From assembly GCA_036852015.1 (NCBI GenBank), contig JAANDG010000071.1, forward strand, positions 62,001 to 126,000: DNA of 64,000 nt, in the 5' to 3' direction. Within the stretch, counting starts at the first letter, position 1; the number at the start of each line of letters is the position of its first letter. This document shows, piece by piece, positions 38,300 to 50,477 of the stretch. A program made the translations under genes and the position numbers. The notes below the pieces were generated by a model. That model ran no database searches and was not told the DNA's origin. It saw only the letters and a program-made list of their open reading frames with translations. The stretch comes from Pelodera strongyloides (taxonomy: Eukaryota > Nematoda > Chromadorea > Rhabditida > Rhabditidae).

Positions 38300-40670
38300 T
38301 TCTGGAAATTTGAGAATGATATAATATAAACTTCTGTTCAGATACAGGTCCACTTCCAGTCGAAGAAGCAGGCATGCACGTTTGACGAAGAAGCATGCAT
38401 GCACGTTTGATAGTATGAAAGACATAACAGATCAGGAAGACTAAACGAAATATTTTATCAAAGTAGGAGGTTGTCAAAATGAATTAAAAATGTTTGCATA
38501 AGTGAAGAAACTGCGAATTGTAAGTAGCTAGACTACTAGTCCATCTAAATTTGAAATCGAAATAAAATCCACATCTGAAAAGGAGTAGGAATTTCAGACC
38601 AAGAACATCAAGGTGGGGAATGGAAATGTAGGATTTCCACTTCTCTACTATCTCTTTTTATATCCCGCCCACTCACTGGGTACACCCTCCCAGTTGCTTC
38701 CCAGAAGCCTAAGGCATTGAGTAATGCTATCTGCGTCTCTCTATGCTAATATATTTGAATGAATTCTATTTCATCCTGCTGGTTTAGTCACTCTTCATAT
38801 ACGTGATTCTATATCATCTATGACTTCCTGTTTCTCTCATTGTATTACCTCAAATTGTTTACGCTCACGCTCACTCCTCGTTTTTGCCCTATTGTCTTTG
38901 CACACTCTCTCGTCAACGCATCTACGAATCTCAAAATAGCCTACTCTCTCGTTATTTCCATCGTATGTTGTAAAGCTTTGTATCTTTTTATCCTCATCTA
39001 TATAGTATGCGGAGCAAGCAATTTGCCTGCATCTCCGGTAATAGAGTGCTCTTCCGCTCATATCTGACTTAGGCGATCAACAATGCCAAGATCCGACAGC
39101 TGATGCCAGCTGGCAGAAGGCCAAATTTCGTGCTATCTCTGATTTTGGGCCACCTCCATTGCCGCTTTTTATATATTTACGCCGAAAAGGCGCTTGCCAG
39201 GCCCTTACCCACATGATTTGGGGTACGGTAGCCGGATGATAAACGCCGGGGAGAGAGAGAAATGGAATGAAGAGAAAGTATGAAAAAATTCTAAGAAATT
39301 TTAAGACCACAGATGAAAAAATGGAAGGGAGACAATTGAACAATATTATCATTACCTAGGGGCATGAATTAAGCGGTACTTCATTGTTCCATGTCATGTA
39401 CAGTGGATAATAATGAGTATTTTATACATACGTTCTTTTTTTTATCTCATCTTATATTTTTATCGTTACTATTTTTATGCAAATTACAATTAGATACTAG
39501 TTAGGATGATAACATAATTCCTACAAAATTGAAATTTCAGTTCTATAAATAAAAGCTTTCATGGGTGGCACAAAGAAGTGCTTCTACACTCGTGCATACA
39601 CACACTAGCTAGCTATTAGCTAGCGAGGGCCCGCAGTGTAACACCCGAAATGTGGCCGCCAGAGATCTGCATATACCTAACCGGAGAAACGCGGGCACGA
39701 AATATACAAATGAAGGGATCGATTGAAACAATATTTTATTATATAAAAAAATAACTGTAGGGTGCGCTAGCCCTCAGGTTACGGTGGTAGAATGCGAATA
39801 CATTGTTCCGCTTTGGATATAAAAGAGTACCGCAGCTTAAACTAGATATTCTCATGTAATAGAACGATGTTGCCTTCATTCGTAAAGATTTTCATCTACA
39901 TTACTGACGTTTCATAAGTATGGAAAGACGCCTCAGGCGGCGTAGCCGGCTTGTATTTTTATGATTAAAAAATCTATGGGGTGTTTTGTAAAAGAATCGG
40001 CATATTAATTTCCTGAGGTTAAAATCAGGACTCAATTTTCATGCACCTCAAATACTCTATTGTGTTCTATAACACTTCTGTCTTTGGAGTAAACGAACCG
40101 AACCTGCTTACATACCATTATGTTCAATACAGTGTAGGTAGCCTAAGCCTGCGTTTGCGCTAACTTTCAGGAAACCCACTCGAATTCAGCATTCTTCAGC
40201 CTTAACTATCGATCAATATATGTGAATGAATGCTCCCCAAACTTTTAATGCTTTAGCAGCTAACATATATCTAGATCTCAACCCAATTCCATTTCGCTGT
40301 GTAATAAAGAGCAGTTGTCATGATGCGTTGGTATCTTAATTTTTTTCCGCAATGCCAATTCGCACAAACAATTTTTTCTGAGATTCCAGCTAGAAAGCAA
40401 CGAAAATATTTTCCAGTGACTGCGTCAACATAGGGGGAATTTAGGATAAGGGAACACTCCCCCTTCCTAATGATAGCGGGGAAGAAGTAAAAAATTAATT
40501 GTAGTCCGAGAAGAAGGGATATTCTGAATCACAACTAAAGCTATATGTATCCATCTTTGATTATTAGGATGCATGCATTATTTACCAACAACGACTACTT
40601 GGATGTACCACCGTCCGGATGCACCGCAATGCTACCTACTTCCACAGGTGTTCCACGTAATACATATAAC
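38300..40670. other. Intergenic region upstream of the myosin gene
   Basis: No convincing coding exon on either strand. It presumably holds the myosin promoter; a pyrimidine-rich stretch and a short direct repeat (AAGCAGGCATGCACGTTTGA / AAGCATGCATGCACGTTTGA, about 38368-38413) are visible. At about 39600-39630 there is a small GCTAGCTAT/AGCTAGC palindrome. A short CGCCTCAGGCGGCG motif near 39930 resembles one at about 19105. Confidence 0.5.
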
Positions 40671-40846
40671 TTAGAAGCGAAATCGCGGCCGGTTTTTGAA
40701 ACTCAACTCAAGTACCTGCGTTCATATACAAAGTAGTGTCGAATTATGGTCGATTTTTTATGCTAATAATTCTCATTTTGCATATAATGCATGGTAATAT
40801 AGTTATTTGACTTACGTTTCAAGAACCGGCCGTTATTTCGCTTTAA
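40671..40846. mobile_element. TTAAAGCGAAAT-family MITE, 176 bp
   Basis: The left end (about 40671-40702: AAGCGAAAT, then CGGCCGGTTTTTGAAAC) is matched by the inverted right end ACGTTTCAAGAACCGGCCG then ATTTCGCTTTAA at 40846. The core is AT-rich with no ORF. Confidence 0.8.
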
Positions 40847-41331
40847 ATAACAATATTTTTAAAAACTAGGATATTTGTATTATCATCATGAGTCAGCGCC
40901 TTACATATGACAGAGAAGGCACAGGCATGAGCCAAACAGATCAAATTACAAAAACACATCAGTGATGATCTTCTTGGAGTCGAAAATAGCACAGTATGTT
41001 TTTCATCAACACACAACGATTTCAACGTTCTGTGAATACTTGCCTCTAAAACTGAAAAGGCCGGGGACGATCTATTCGCATTGGTCAATGCTAATCAAAC
41101 CTAGACACCAGTCGCAGGGTAAGCTGGAAAAAGATATGTGAATTGTTTTATCCTGGACTTTACATTATAATCAGAGTAAGTATATTTTAATCAGAGTAAA
41201 TCGTTATACAACACGATTAACTAAGTTATCGTTTGCATGTACGTTGACTAGTGAAACCTATCTACACTTGGGGACCTCCAATTTCGCCCACGGACCTTGA
41301 CGAATGTTGTCTATTGATAAACAAATTAACC

Positions 41332-41676
41332 TTAAAGGGATCAGCTCACCTTAAATTGTGTCTGTTTTTTTTGTTTCTTTATTTTCTATAAGGGATAATA
41401 AAAATTTGGAATAGAAAAAGTAGTGTTCAATTTCAATACTCACGAAGATATTGGGTGATAAAGTGGTGAATTGATCGGGCCGAAATGCAAAAAGGGCAAT
41501 TGACAATTGCCCTTTTTGCATTTCGGCCCGATCAATCCACCACTTTATCACCCAATATCTTCGTGAGTATTGAAATTCAACACTACTTTTTCTATTCCAA
41601 ATTTTTACTATCCCTTAAAGAAAATAAAGAAACAAAAAAAAAACAGACACAATTTAAGGTGAGCTCATCCCTTTAA
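41332..41676. mobile_element. Nearly perfect palindromic MITE, 345 bp
   Basis: The element starts TTAAAGGGATCAGCTCACC and ends GGTGAGCTCATCCCTTTAA. The arms match over nearly their whole length with few mismatches and meet at CAATTGACAATTG (about 41497-41512), leaving almost no loop. The TTAAAGGGA ends link it to the element at 22558-22816. It lies 127 bases beyond the stop codon of the Gly-rich repeat gene, so it may be transcribed in that gene's 3' flank. Confidence 0.9.
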
Positions 41677-41802
41677 CCACATAAGCAATTTTTTTATTAA
41701 TACAATTTTTCTTATTAATAAACTTTACCAACCATATATTTTAAAACAAATTAACCTTAACCACATAAGCAATATTTTTATTAATAAATTAATAAGGGAA
41801 TT

Positions 41803-44800
41803 TTATTTCTTCTTCTTGTCGGTTCCGAAGCAGTCTCCGCCCACTCCAGCCAGAGTTTGATAGTTGGGATCATGGGTTGCTGAAAATATATAGAGTAAAT
41901 TTGATGTTTTTTATTCGATCTCGCTCTCCCCCTTCCCTGATGAAATCCAAACGATCATAATATGCGCTACGTATGTATTGGCACTTCCGTCAATTATGAG
42001 AAAACTGATTTAATCATGTACCAGACTGTTGTACGAAAAATTAACTGAATATACCGGAAACGCATAGAAATGTCAAAAAAATCTCAAAACCTCACCGGCA
42101 ACCTTGTTCTTGTCGCCTGGGGCGGCCGGTTTTCCACCGCCACCTCCACCTTTGCCCTTCTTGTCGGCTCCGAAGCAGTCACCGCCGACCCCGGCAAGCG
42201 TTTGGTAATTCGGATCGTGAGTGGCTGAAGAATAACGTATGTTGTCTTTACTCGACTAATTTTGATTATCAGAGGTAGCTTGTTTGGTATAAGGTGGAAG
42301 CCCACATGATTTTGATCATGCTATTCATGTGTGACTAATAAGGATTATTGTTTGGAGATATTAGAAACTATGGACATAGAAGATCGATGATCCAATATAG
42401 CGTTTGGCATCCCTCGCGAATGATTATTAGTCGGGGGTCGTGATAGTGATTCTATACTATTCAAAAGAAGGCTCCAGTGTATATTTTCCCCAAAAACAAC
42501 CTGCGACTTTGTTCTTATCGGCCGGTTGCGCGGGCCCTTTACCTCCCCCGCCACCTCCACCTTTGCCCTTCTTGTCGGCTCCGAAGCAGTCACCGCCGAC
42601 ACCAGCAAGAGTTTGGTAATTCGGATCGTGAGTGGCTGAAGAATATATTAGTTTCTGTTTCTGTGGTGTTTCTTTAAAGATTGTCGAAATCACCTTCCTC
42701 AACGTTTAATATTTGTAGTGGCCGTTGTTGTGTATTGTCAGAGCTTGTATTGCCTTGTCTTGTATTGTCTTGACTTTCTTATTTATTTATTTCTTATTTG
42801 TTCTTTCTTGTCTAAATGAACATGTCGAGCGTAGATTTAGACTTAGGCATATTCTTAGGCAATATCAAATTTAACTAAATATCTAAACTAAATCAGAAAC
42901 ACATAAAAAATCGGAACAGAAATACATAATTTACCTGCAACCTTGTTCTTATCAGCCGGTTGCGCGGGTCCTTTGCCTCCCCCACCTCCTCCTCCTCCGC
43001 CTTTCTTATCGGCTCCAAAACAGTCCCCACCGACACCAGCGAGAGTTTGATAGTTGGGATCGTGGGTTGCTAGAATTCTAATGTTATCAAATATCAAGTT
43101 TACTAAACATCTGTCTTTGAATTAATCCAGAACTATTTCGTGTTCGTTATATATGTCCTTGAAAGAATACCAAATTCCACATCAAAACGGATAATTTAAC
43201 AAAACCCCATATACATATCTAAGCTAACACAGTCACCTGCAACTTTGTTCTTATCAGCCGGTTGCGCGGGTCCTTTTCCACCACCTCCGCCTCCAGCTCC
43301 TTTCTTATCGGCTCCAAAGCAATCACCACCGACACCGGCAAGTGTTTGATAGTTGGGATCGTGGGTTCCTAAAAGTTCTCCTTAGCACTTCCAATTTTAG
43401 CTATCGGAATAAGTAAAGCATATAAAAGCCGCTAACAGATATTGATTTTTTCTATTTTGTATGATCGATACCAAAGATAGGGTGGTGTTCTAGACCTTGC
43501 AGCTCAGTTCCCCATAATTCTACTCACCTGCCACCTTGTTCTTGTCAGCGGGTGAAGCGAGGCCACCGCCGCCCCCTCCACCTCCACCTCCCTTTTTATC
43601 TGCTCCAAAACAGTCTCCTCCCACTCCAGCCAGTGTTTGGTAGTTGGGATCATGAGTTCCTAAAATTGTGCATCAAACCTGCGGAAAGCTAATAGTTGTT
43701 TGTTGTAAAGCTAATAATCGGGAAACTTAGTTGGGCAAGACTAAAGGTTCATGAATATATAGTGCTAAAACGAGTATTTGTAGATCTCTGTCACTTTTCT
43801 CACTACATAGTAGCGTCGTCGGGCAGACTTCCTGAAAAAATACGCATACCTGCGACTCCTCCTGCGGCCGGAGCTTTCGGACCAGCGCCGCCACCGCCTC
43901 CACCTCCTCCCCCTCCCCCATCTTTCTTATCGGCTCCAAAACAATCACCACCAATTCCAGCAAGTGTCTGATAGTTGGGATCGTGGGTGGCTATAAAATA
44001 ACGCTTTATGAGGCTTCCCAGTCTCCTTCTCTTCTATTTTCTATAACGGAAGGCCAGTCCTAGAACTGAACATAAAAGATAATAAAAAATCGAGATAAAT
44101 TCTAAACTGAAGAACACTGAACTGAAATTAACATAAACTAGAATAAAAAATCGAGCTAAATTCGAGCAACAGTGCATAAATACGTACGAATTCATATTCA
44201 GCTGTCCACGATGTGTTTCAAAATCCGACGGTATTTTGCTTTAACCTTTTTAACCTTTTATACCTCGAAATGCAGTTGCATATGCATATTCCAATTTTAG
44301 TAATACAGTGACATTGAAGTAGGATTGTGTTTTTTATCAAGCATAATATCTTGACAACGATTATAAAATTACGTATGGGAAGATATGGTTTAGGCATTTC
44401 ACCTGCAATTCCGCCTTGACCGGGAGGTTTAGGTCCGCCAGCAGCAGCGCCACCACCACCACCGCCGCCTCCTCCGCCCTTTTTATCCGCTCCGAAGCAA
44501 TCACCACCAACACCGGCAAGTGTTTGATAGTTGGGATCATGAGTTCCTTAAATGACGAACCTCGACAAAAAGAACGTTCGCTACCATTTGGAAAAGGTCA
44601 CCCAGAACTTCAATCAGCTTAAAGCACAAGAAAGAAACACAAGAAAGTGCGGTCTCATATTGTGTAAGAGAAGAGTAGAGTAAATTTGTTTGCAACGTGG
44701 AATGTTTCGGTTATTAACAAATAGCCTATCACTAGATAGGAGATAGGACTACACGTGGGAATAAAAAAATCACCGGCAATTCCTCCAGCCGCCGGGGGCT

Positions 44801-45958
44801 TCGGCCCTCCTGCGGCTGCTCCTCCTGCTGCAGGGGCTCCGGCTGCTTTCTTATCGGCACCAAACACCTCTCCACCAACACCGGCCAGTGTTTGATAGTT
44901 GGGATCATGTGTGCCTAGAGATACCGTATGCAACCTCAACTTCGCTCTTTATAGATTAATAGATTACACAAGGAAAAAGGTTTCGCATTGGGTGGAGGTG
45001 TTCGTGCACGTCACCTTCAATTAGACTTTGATCGTAGGTTACTGTAATATACCCCTTGAAATTTCACCGTTATATGTTACTACAACTACAGCACGGTTGT
45101 AAGGAAAGTAAGATGCACTGGGCAACGAAAAACAACTAATTGCCGAGCTAGCTGCTAACATAGTTTCTAATTAGCCGAAATATGGTTACACATATGCTAA
45201 CCAGCAATTCCTCCGGCCGCAGGAGCTTTTGGACCTCCCGGTGCAGGGCTCGCAGGGGAAGCTGCTGGAGAAGCCGCACCAGCCGAAGGTGCGGTTCCAG
45301 GTTTACTATCCTTTTTGCTGGTCTTACCATCACCGGACGGGGCTTCTGAAAGTAATGAATTGACGGAACCCTGATGGAGTCGTGGCTTTAATCAATCAAA
45401 ACGGTGTTCTCGGGACTAAAGTTCGTTTTACCCACGCAAAGGGGCTTGTCGATTTTATGACCTTATGCAAATTTGAGTTTGGTTTAGAGTTTGATGTTAA
45501 TTTGATTGACACAAAAACAAATATCTTATTAATACTTCTAGAAATGGAGTTTAAACTATCGTAACGCTTTTTATATCCATCACCGATATCTTATTTTGGC
45601 CCGATTCTAATCAACAGCAAATTCTGCTTCGAAGAAATATATCCGAAACAGATATTAATTCAATTGTAATATATTGATTAACAATACCCCCTCCTTCAGA
45701 CTCTCCAATTCCGTCCCGCATTTTCTTGCGCATAACACTATCATCGTCGAAGTCATCAACATCTTTCTGAAAAGAATTTTTTTTATTCACTGTGCTCCCG
45801 AAGGAAGTACCAATTAGTAAGCCCCAATTACTGCTCTGGTAAAAACGAGTAACGCTTACCTTACCACCGCCGCACTGAGCTAGTAAAACACTAGCAGCGG
45901 CCATGCCTAGTAGTTGTTTTAGGAGAAATATGGGTAAATGCGAACAAAAGTCGTCCAT
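41803..45958 (-). CDS. Exon-module repeat protein with nine THDPNYQTLAG(V/I)GG units and Gly-rich linkers
   Basis: Twelve exons in consistent phase encode 495 aa: 45958-45860, 45766-45688, 45345-45202, 44914-44774, 44546-44403, 43990-43850, 43659-43528, 43368-43237, 43069-42935, 42635-42501, 42224-42096, 41879-41803. The N-terminus (MDDFCSHLPIFLLKQLLG then MAAASVLLAQC) is hydrophobic and may be a signal or anchor. Exon 2 is acidic. Exon 3 is a Pro/Ala/Gly linker. Exons 4-12 each encode one unit: (G/A)THDPNYQTLAG(V/I)GGDCFGADKK plus a poly-Gly linker. Linkers in exons 3-6 end with GGPKPPAAGGIA-like text, those in exons 7-11 with PADKNKVA. Each unit has one Cys except the first (EVFG). The last exon ends in Lys before the stop. 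I recognise no family. A secreted or envelope structural role is only a guess. Confidence 0.85.
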
Positions 45959-46854
45959 ACTTTCGTGTTTAATAGAAGGAAATAAATTAGAGCACACTTG
46001 CGTAGAGTAGTAGGAGGGAGATGCAGATAGAAGTATAGAATTGAGCCGTATCCTCGTTTATATTTGGATATTTATACAATACTAGACATGATTAGCATAT
46101 GAAACGTTTGATTTAGTAGGTTGACAATAGACATCCAAGGAGTTGAATGGATTCCGATTTCGCAGCCGGGTTTCGTAGCGAAACACACTCAAGGATGGAA
46201 GCCTAAGATCTCCTGAAGAATAAAAATTCGATAACTGTCAACTAAAACTCAATTAGGCAATACATATCACTATTATTATTTTTATTTTTATTATTCATGA
46301 TATACTTTTTTTTTATTTTTATAAATATAAGTCCATTAGTTCACGATATCCCAAAAATACAAAATACACAAGAAACGAAACACGACTACGCAAACAGTGC
46401 ATATTATTTTTCAATAATATAGCGCCATGATGTTTTATTAATCGAGAACCGCCTTTTTAAATGACTTTATTCAAAAAATTTCATTACAATATATAGCTGA
46501 CCGAAAAATAAATGTGGATATACAGTATGTATGTAAAGTGATTAGTGAACCTATACGTAATAGCGGCTAATAACCCGTATAAGTTCAGTGCACACCAAAC
46601 ACTGTTCGATAAAACAATGCTTGAATATACAATTAGATAAAATGTGAAATTGGTAGGACAGCTGTGGCTGTGGTAGAAAAAGACATAAATTCGTAGAGAA
46701 TTTCCTCCTTATTACAGTGCTGAATTTTTTCTTTTGTACAAGTACAAAGTTAAGAAAGGAAGGGTATTTTAAATAAATAAAGGAAGAAAAAGAATGGTGT
46801 TTTAGTGTTTTCCATGGGAGCTTGGGTTTAGAAAGTTCCGTCGACTAATTTATG
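45959..46854. other. Intergenic region between the repeat-protein gene and the receptor gene
   Basis: AT-rich with T/A runs near 46270-46330 and no convincing exon. It should hold the promoter of the minus-strand repeat-protein gene and the 3' flank of the receptor gene. No clear TATA box was identified. Confidence 0.5.
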
Positions 46855-49800
46855 TCAACCGATTGGAGTTGGCATTGTCATATTCGGCTGACTGTGCCCT
46901 CTTCTCAGCTCTACCATTGAAAACGCCCGTTGCCAACGATTATGCCGTGGGGGTCCTTGAGAGTTCCACATATTCAGCACAACCTGATTAAAATGATTTC
47001 TTAGAATTAAATTAATAACCGTTCATATTGTTTATTTAGTTCTATTCAGCTGTTAGACAATACAAGCCCAACAAAAGCCGTCATGAAATATTCACTTTGG
47101 CAAGTCTTGGCACATTTTTAGACCATTACGGCTTCAAACGACAAACAATAATGGTAAAGGCTGGATTCTCGTATTTCTTTGAATAAAGTTCAAACCTTCA
47201 GATGGTCTTGTTCTTTAGCTAACATTAATGACGAGCTTTTGTGAAAGAGCATTTTCTGACCAAATTTGACATTCCAAGCCAAGAATATTAGTGGATATGC
47301 AATGAAATAGGCGGGAAGGATGAAACCGAGAAATTCCTGAAAGATAACACGACTATAAGAGGTTAGTCCCATAAACAATCCATTCCCGTAGCATGAGTGT
47401 TGCCCTTGTACATAGATAAAATGTGTAAAGTTAAAAGTACCACAAAATATAGTAACATCCTATCTTTCTATGCAAATGATAGAATAAAAAATCGAGCTCA
47501 ATTCGAGCGCAATTATCATAACTACATATGAATGGAGTTGCCCATCATACGTTTCGAACATCGGTCATTTGTGGGATTAGAAGCGCAATCATATTGAACA
47601 ATCAAAGAACAGCAGTTCTTGCGAACAAACCTACCAAGAAGAATGCCTGATCTGGAAGGGTTTCGTCCTGCGGCAAATCAACACTGTAGTTTAAATTAAT
47701 CAGCAAATGTACACCGTAGATGATCAGAAAACCGACTGCAGTAGGGAAAATGATTCTGAAATTGATTTTACATTGCTGTGCTAGAGCGTCGTCCTCTACT
47801 TGCTGGATTTATTAGTGTGCGTTTCTTGAGGTCTATGCTTTCTGACACAGGAAAACGAAATGCTTGCCGTCGTTGGCCGGTCACCAAATGGTTTTCACAA
47901 AAAAAACCGTTTGGTGACTGGTTAGCGACCATTTGGTGGCCATGTCGTGGCCATTTCACAACGGTCGAGGAAACTTGGTAACGGCAACGTCACCCAGTGG
48001 GTTGGCCCACAAAAGAAAACCAGGGAACCGTTTCCGTTGATGGAATGCAATGAAAAAATAACTTTATATTGAGGAGCTGAAGCTTTGAGAAATTCTGCTT
48101 CGTTACTTGCGAAATCAGTTATGATAATATGAAGCAAACGTTTCACCTAGCTGCTCGAATCGTCTCATTTTGTTGGTAGCGTTTTGAGAGGTTGTGGGTA
48201 GTGGTCTTCAGTGAGAGCCTGAAAATTAACTTGTAATGTACAAGCCCATACTCACGACGATTTTCTGTTGGCACCCTTCCTTTTTAATTTGAGAGTTCAA
48301 GAGTCGAGGTGAAATAAGCAGCACTTACCTTAATCTTTTCTTCGCAATAAAATATTCTATAACAAGGCATATCAAACATATAAAACATGAAGGAATGTGC
48401 ATTTTGTACACTGCATCTATATTATCGTTGTCCAGGTCACCCATGCAGTAGGCCTAAAAGTTGGGTATGAGAATGGACATTAAATAGCGTGTGACAGGGT
48501 TATCCTGATTCTATCGTAGTCTGTTTTTATTTCTTCAGAATAACCTATCAAATAGGTATAAATCTTCACTTTGAGCCTAGTGTTTCTTTCACGTTTTGTG
48601 ACCATGTATAGCCTTTATCGCTTACCATTTGTGGTACCTCACTTGGTTCAAACCGTGGATAATAGATATCCCACAGGTAACCCTGGAGGTTTGATAGTAG
48701 CGGAAGCCACTAAATTATGTCAATACTTCGACTTACTTCAAGATTAATGGTCTCACTCAAACTCAATCGTCCGTACGTAGCACCTCAAAATTAAAGCACA
48801 CATTCCAAGGCTCGAGAGCGTCCGACTAATGTATGCGTTTGTCATGTTTACTCTACAAAATGTTTGTCAAAATGTATGACAATTTCTAATACTCACACAA
48901 AGTAATACGATCATAAGTCCAAGATAAGGCATCGTTAGCAGTTCATACCCGACATAGCAAAGTGATACCATTCGTTCAATAGCAATCCCAATTATCGTAC
49001 ATATCAGAACCTTTAAATATTTTTGTGGCTTACATTGTCAATTAAATACAGATCAGGTACTCATGATTCACAGGTACTTTTTTCTTTCGTTTTTACAGAG
49101 TTTCAAAGGAAAGAGTTCTACTTTGTTCTGGTCGATCAAACGTCGAAAATTCATACAAACATATATATTTTTCCTTTTGCTGCAAAAAAAAAACTTGAAA
49201 ATAGGGTAAAGAAATAACCTCAATTGGCTTCACAGATAAGCTTGACATCATATTACAAGTAGTATCTTCAAATGGTAATTCGCAAACGTCCTGCACAAAA
49301 ATAGTCTTTCAAACAGTATAAAATATTCTCATTCCGTTCTCACATTAAACTATTATTTTATTAGTTTCGTTGCTCTTTCATGAAGTTGTAACCTTATCAA
49401 TACTGTATTTTTCTTGTACAGATGTTGTGAGCATTAATCCCAACCAGAATTGACAACACAAAGGATATTATATGTGTTTTATTCGTCAACGTTTCGACCG
49501 TAGGTCATCATCAGGACATTACTTCAAACTTGGGTAATTAAACCTTATCAATACTCATTGCAGCTGGACAGAACTAGCTATGACAGCTCTATGAGTATGA
49601 GGGACAAATACTACGAACACGAACCGAACAACTAAAATCCCACCGCATAGGTATTATAAACGATAAGATGGACAACGGATCGCTCAATGATAAAACAAGC
49701 TCTGATCATAACCGAAATAGATGCGTTGACGACGAGAAAGCGAAGGTTTACGTGGAATATCTGTTTCCTAAAAGTGGAAAGAAAGGTGCCATAAAGAAAG

Positions 49801-50125
49801 CGGTGAATATCTTAATGAAAGAGGTACATTGCTTACAACACTGACGAAACTGAGAGTGCAAGCCGCAGCTTTACGTCTTCTGCAAGCGGCGTGGTTTCGC
49901 CGGGCAACCTGCACGCCAGAACCCAACGGCGTGCCACTTTTTTCCACGCCGCATGCATGCCAATTTTCTGATTCAATTTTCTCTTAGGTACAGTTTGAGG
50001 GTCCGGTTCATAAAATCTTTCAAGAATAACTTACCTGATTACAAAATATATCGGTAAAATGTTGAGAAAAAAGCCAATAACATTTAACACTATACTGGCA
50101 AGGTGTAACGGTAATGTCCTTTGAA
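46855..50125 (-). CDS. Nematode serpentine chemoreceptor, Sra/Srab/Sre-like GPCR
   Basis: A multi-exon seven-helix receptor gene. Visible segments in order: TM1 LPLHLASIVLNVIGFFLNIL (exon about 50125-50036), then RTFANYHLKILL (49.28 kb), the family's post-TM1 motif. TM3 follows in ICTIIGIAIERMVSLCYVGYE (49.0 kb), where ER replaces DRY, then ALLTMPYLGLMIV-like TM4. An extracellular segment YPRFEPSEVPQM (48.65 kb) precedes IPSCFICLICLVIEYFIAKKRLR (TM5). LSKRYQQNETIRAAR (48.2 kb) is the intracellular motif typical of Sra/Srab/Sre. IIFPTAVGFLIIYGVHLLI is TM6 and EFLGFILPAYFIAYPLIFL TM7. The exons from 49.0 kb to the stop (46855) join in phase. The start codon and the joins between 50.0 and 49.0 kb are unresolved. 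Such receptors sense chemicals in ciliated neurons. Confidence 0.75.
49489..49516 (-). other. Hammerhead-like core motif as in Penelope-like elements
   Basis: On the minus strand CTGATGAT is followed by GACC-TAC-GGTC (a perfect 4-bp stem with a 3-base loop) and then GAAACGTTG. This is the conserved CUGAUGA-stem II-GAAA core of minimal hammerhead ribozymes known from Penelope-like retroelements, with the palindromic AACGTT expected for a dimer-type stem III. A clear cleavage triplet and stem I were not established and no reverse transcriptase is seen, so it may be a solo end relic. It lies in an intron of the receptor gene. Confidence 0.4.
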
Positions 50126-50477
50126 ATACTATTAGAGAAATATAGCATAGACTCACGTCGAACGAAGCCATGCTTCAAGCACAAATTTCTATGTGCTCGA
50201 ACTCTAAAACTAGAGTAGTATAACGAGCTGTTTTTGAAACGCATGTGGAGGCTGTATTCTCATGCATTGTATGTTAATAACTACGTGATACTGCGCGATT
50301 ACTTTAATAAACATTTGCATACAACGGGAATGCAGTAGTTCAACATATGTTTAAAAAACCGACATTTATATCGCTTTAGTAGATTTTCAGTGCTTATTGT
50401 TAATTGTTGTATTCGCTACAAAGTTTCTGCAACATATAAGCTAATATGACAAACATAATGCATGTTTTAGTTAATCT

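Noticed and set aside
43696..43971. Plus-strand Pro-rich ORF (poly-Pro) opposite the repeat-protein gene
   Set aside because: Poly-Pro is the antisense reading of the poly-Gly linker of exon 6.
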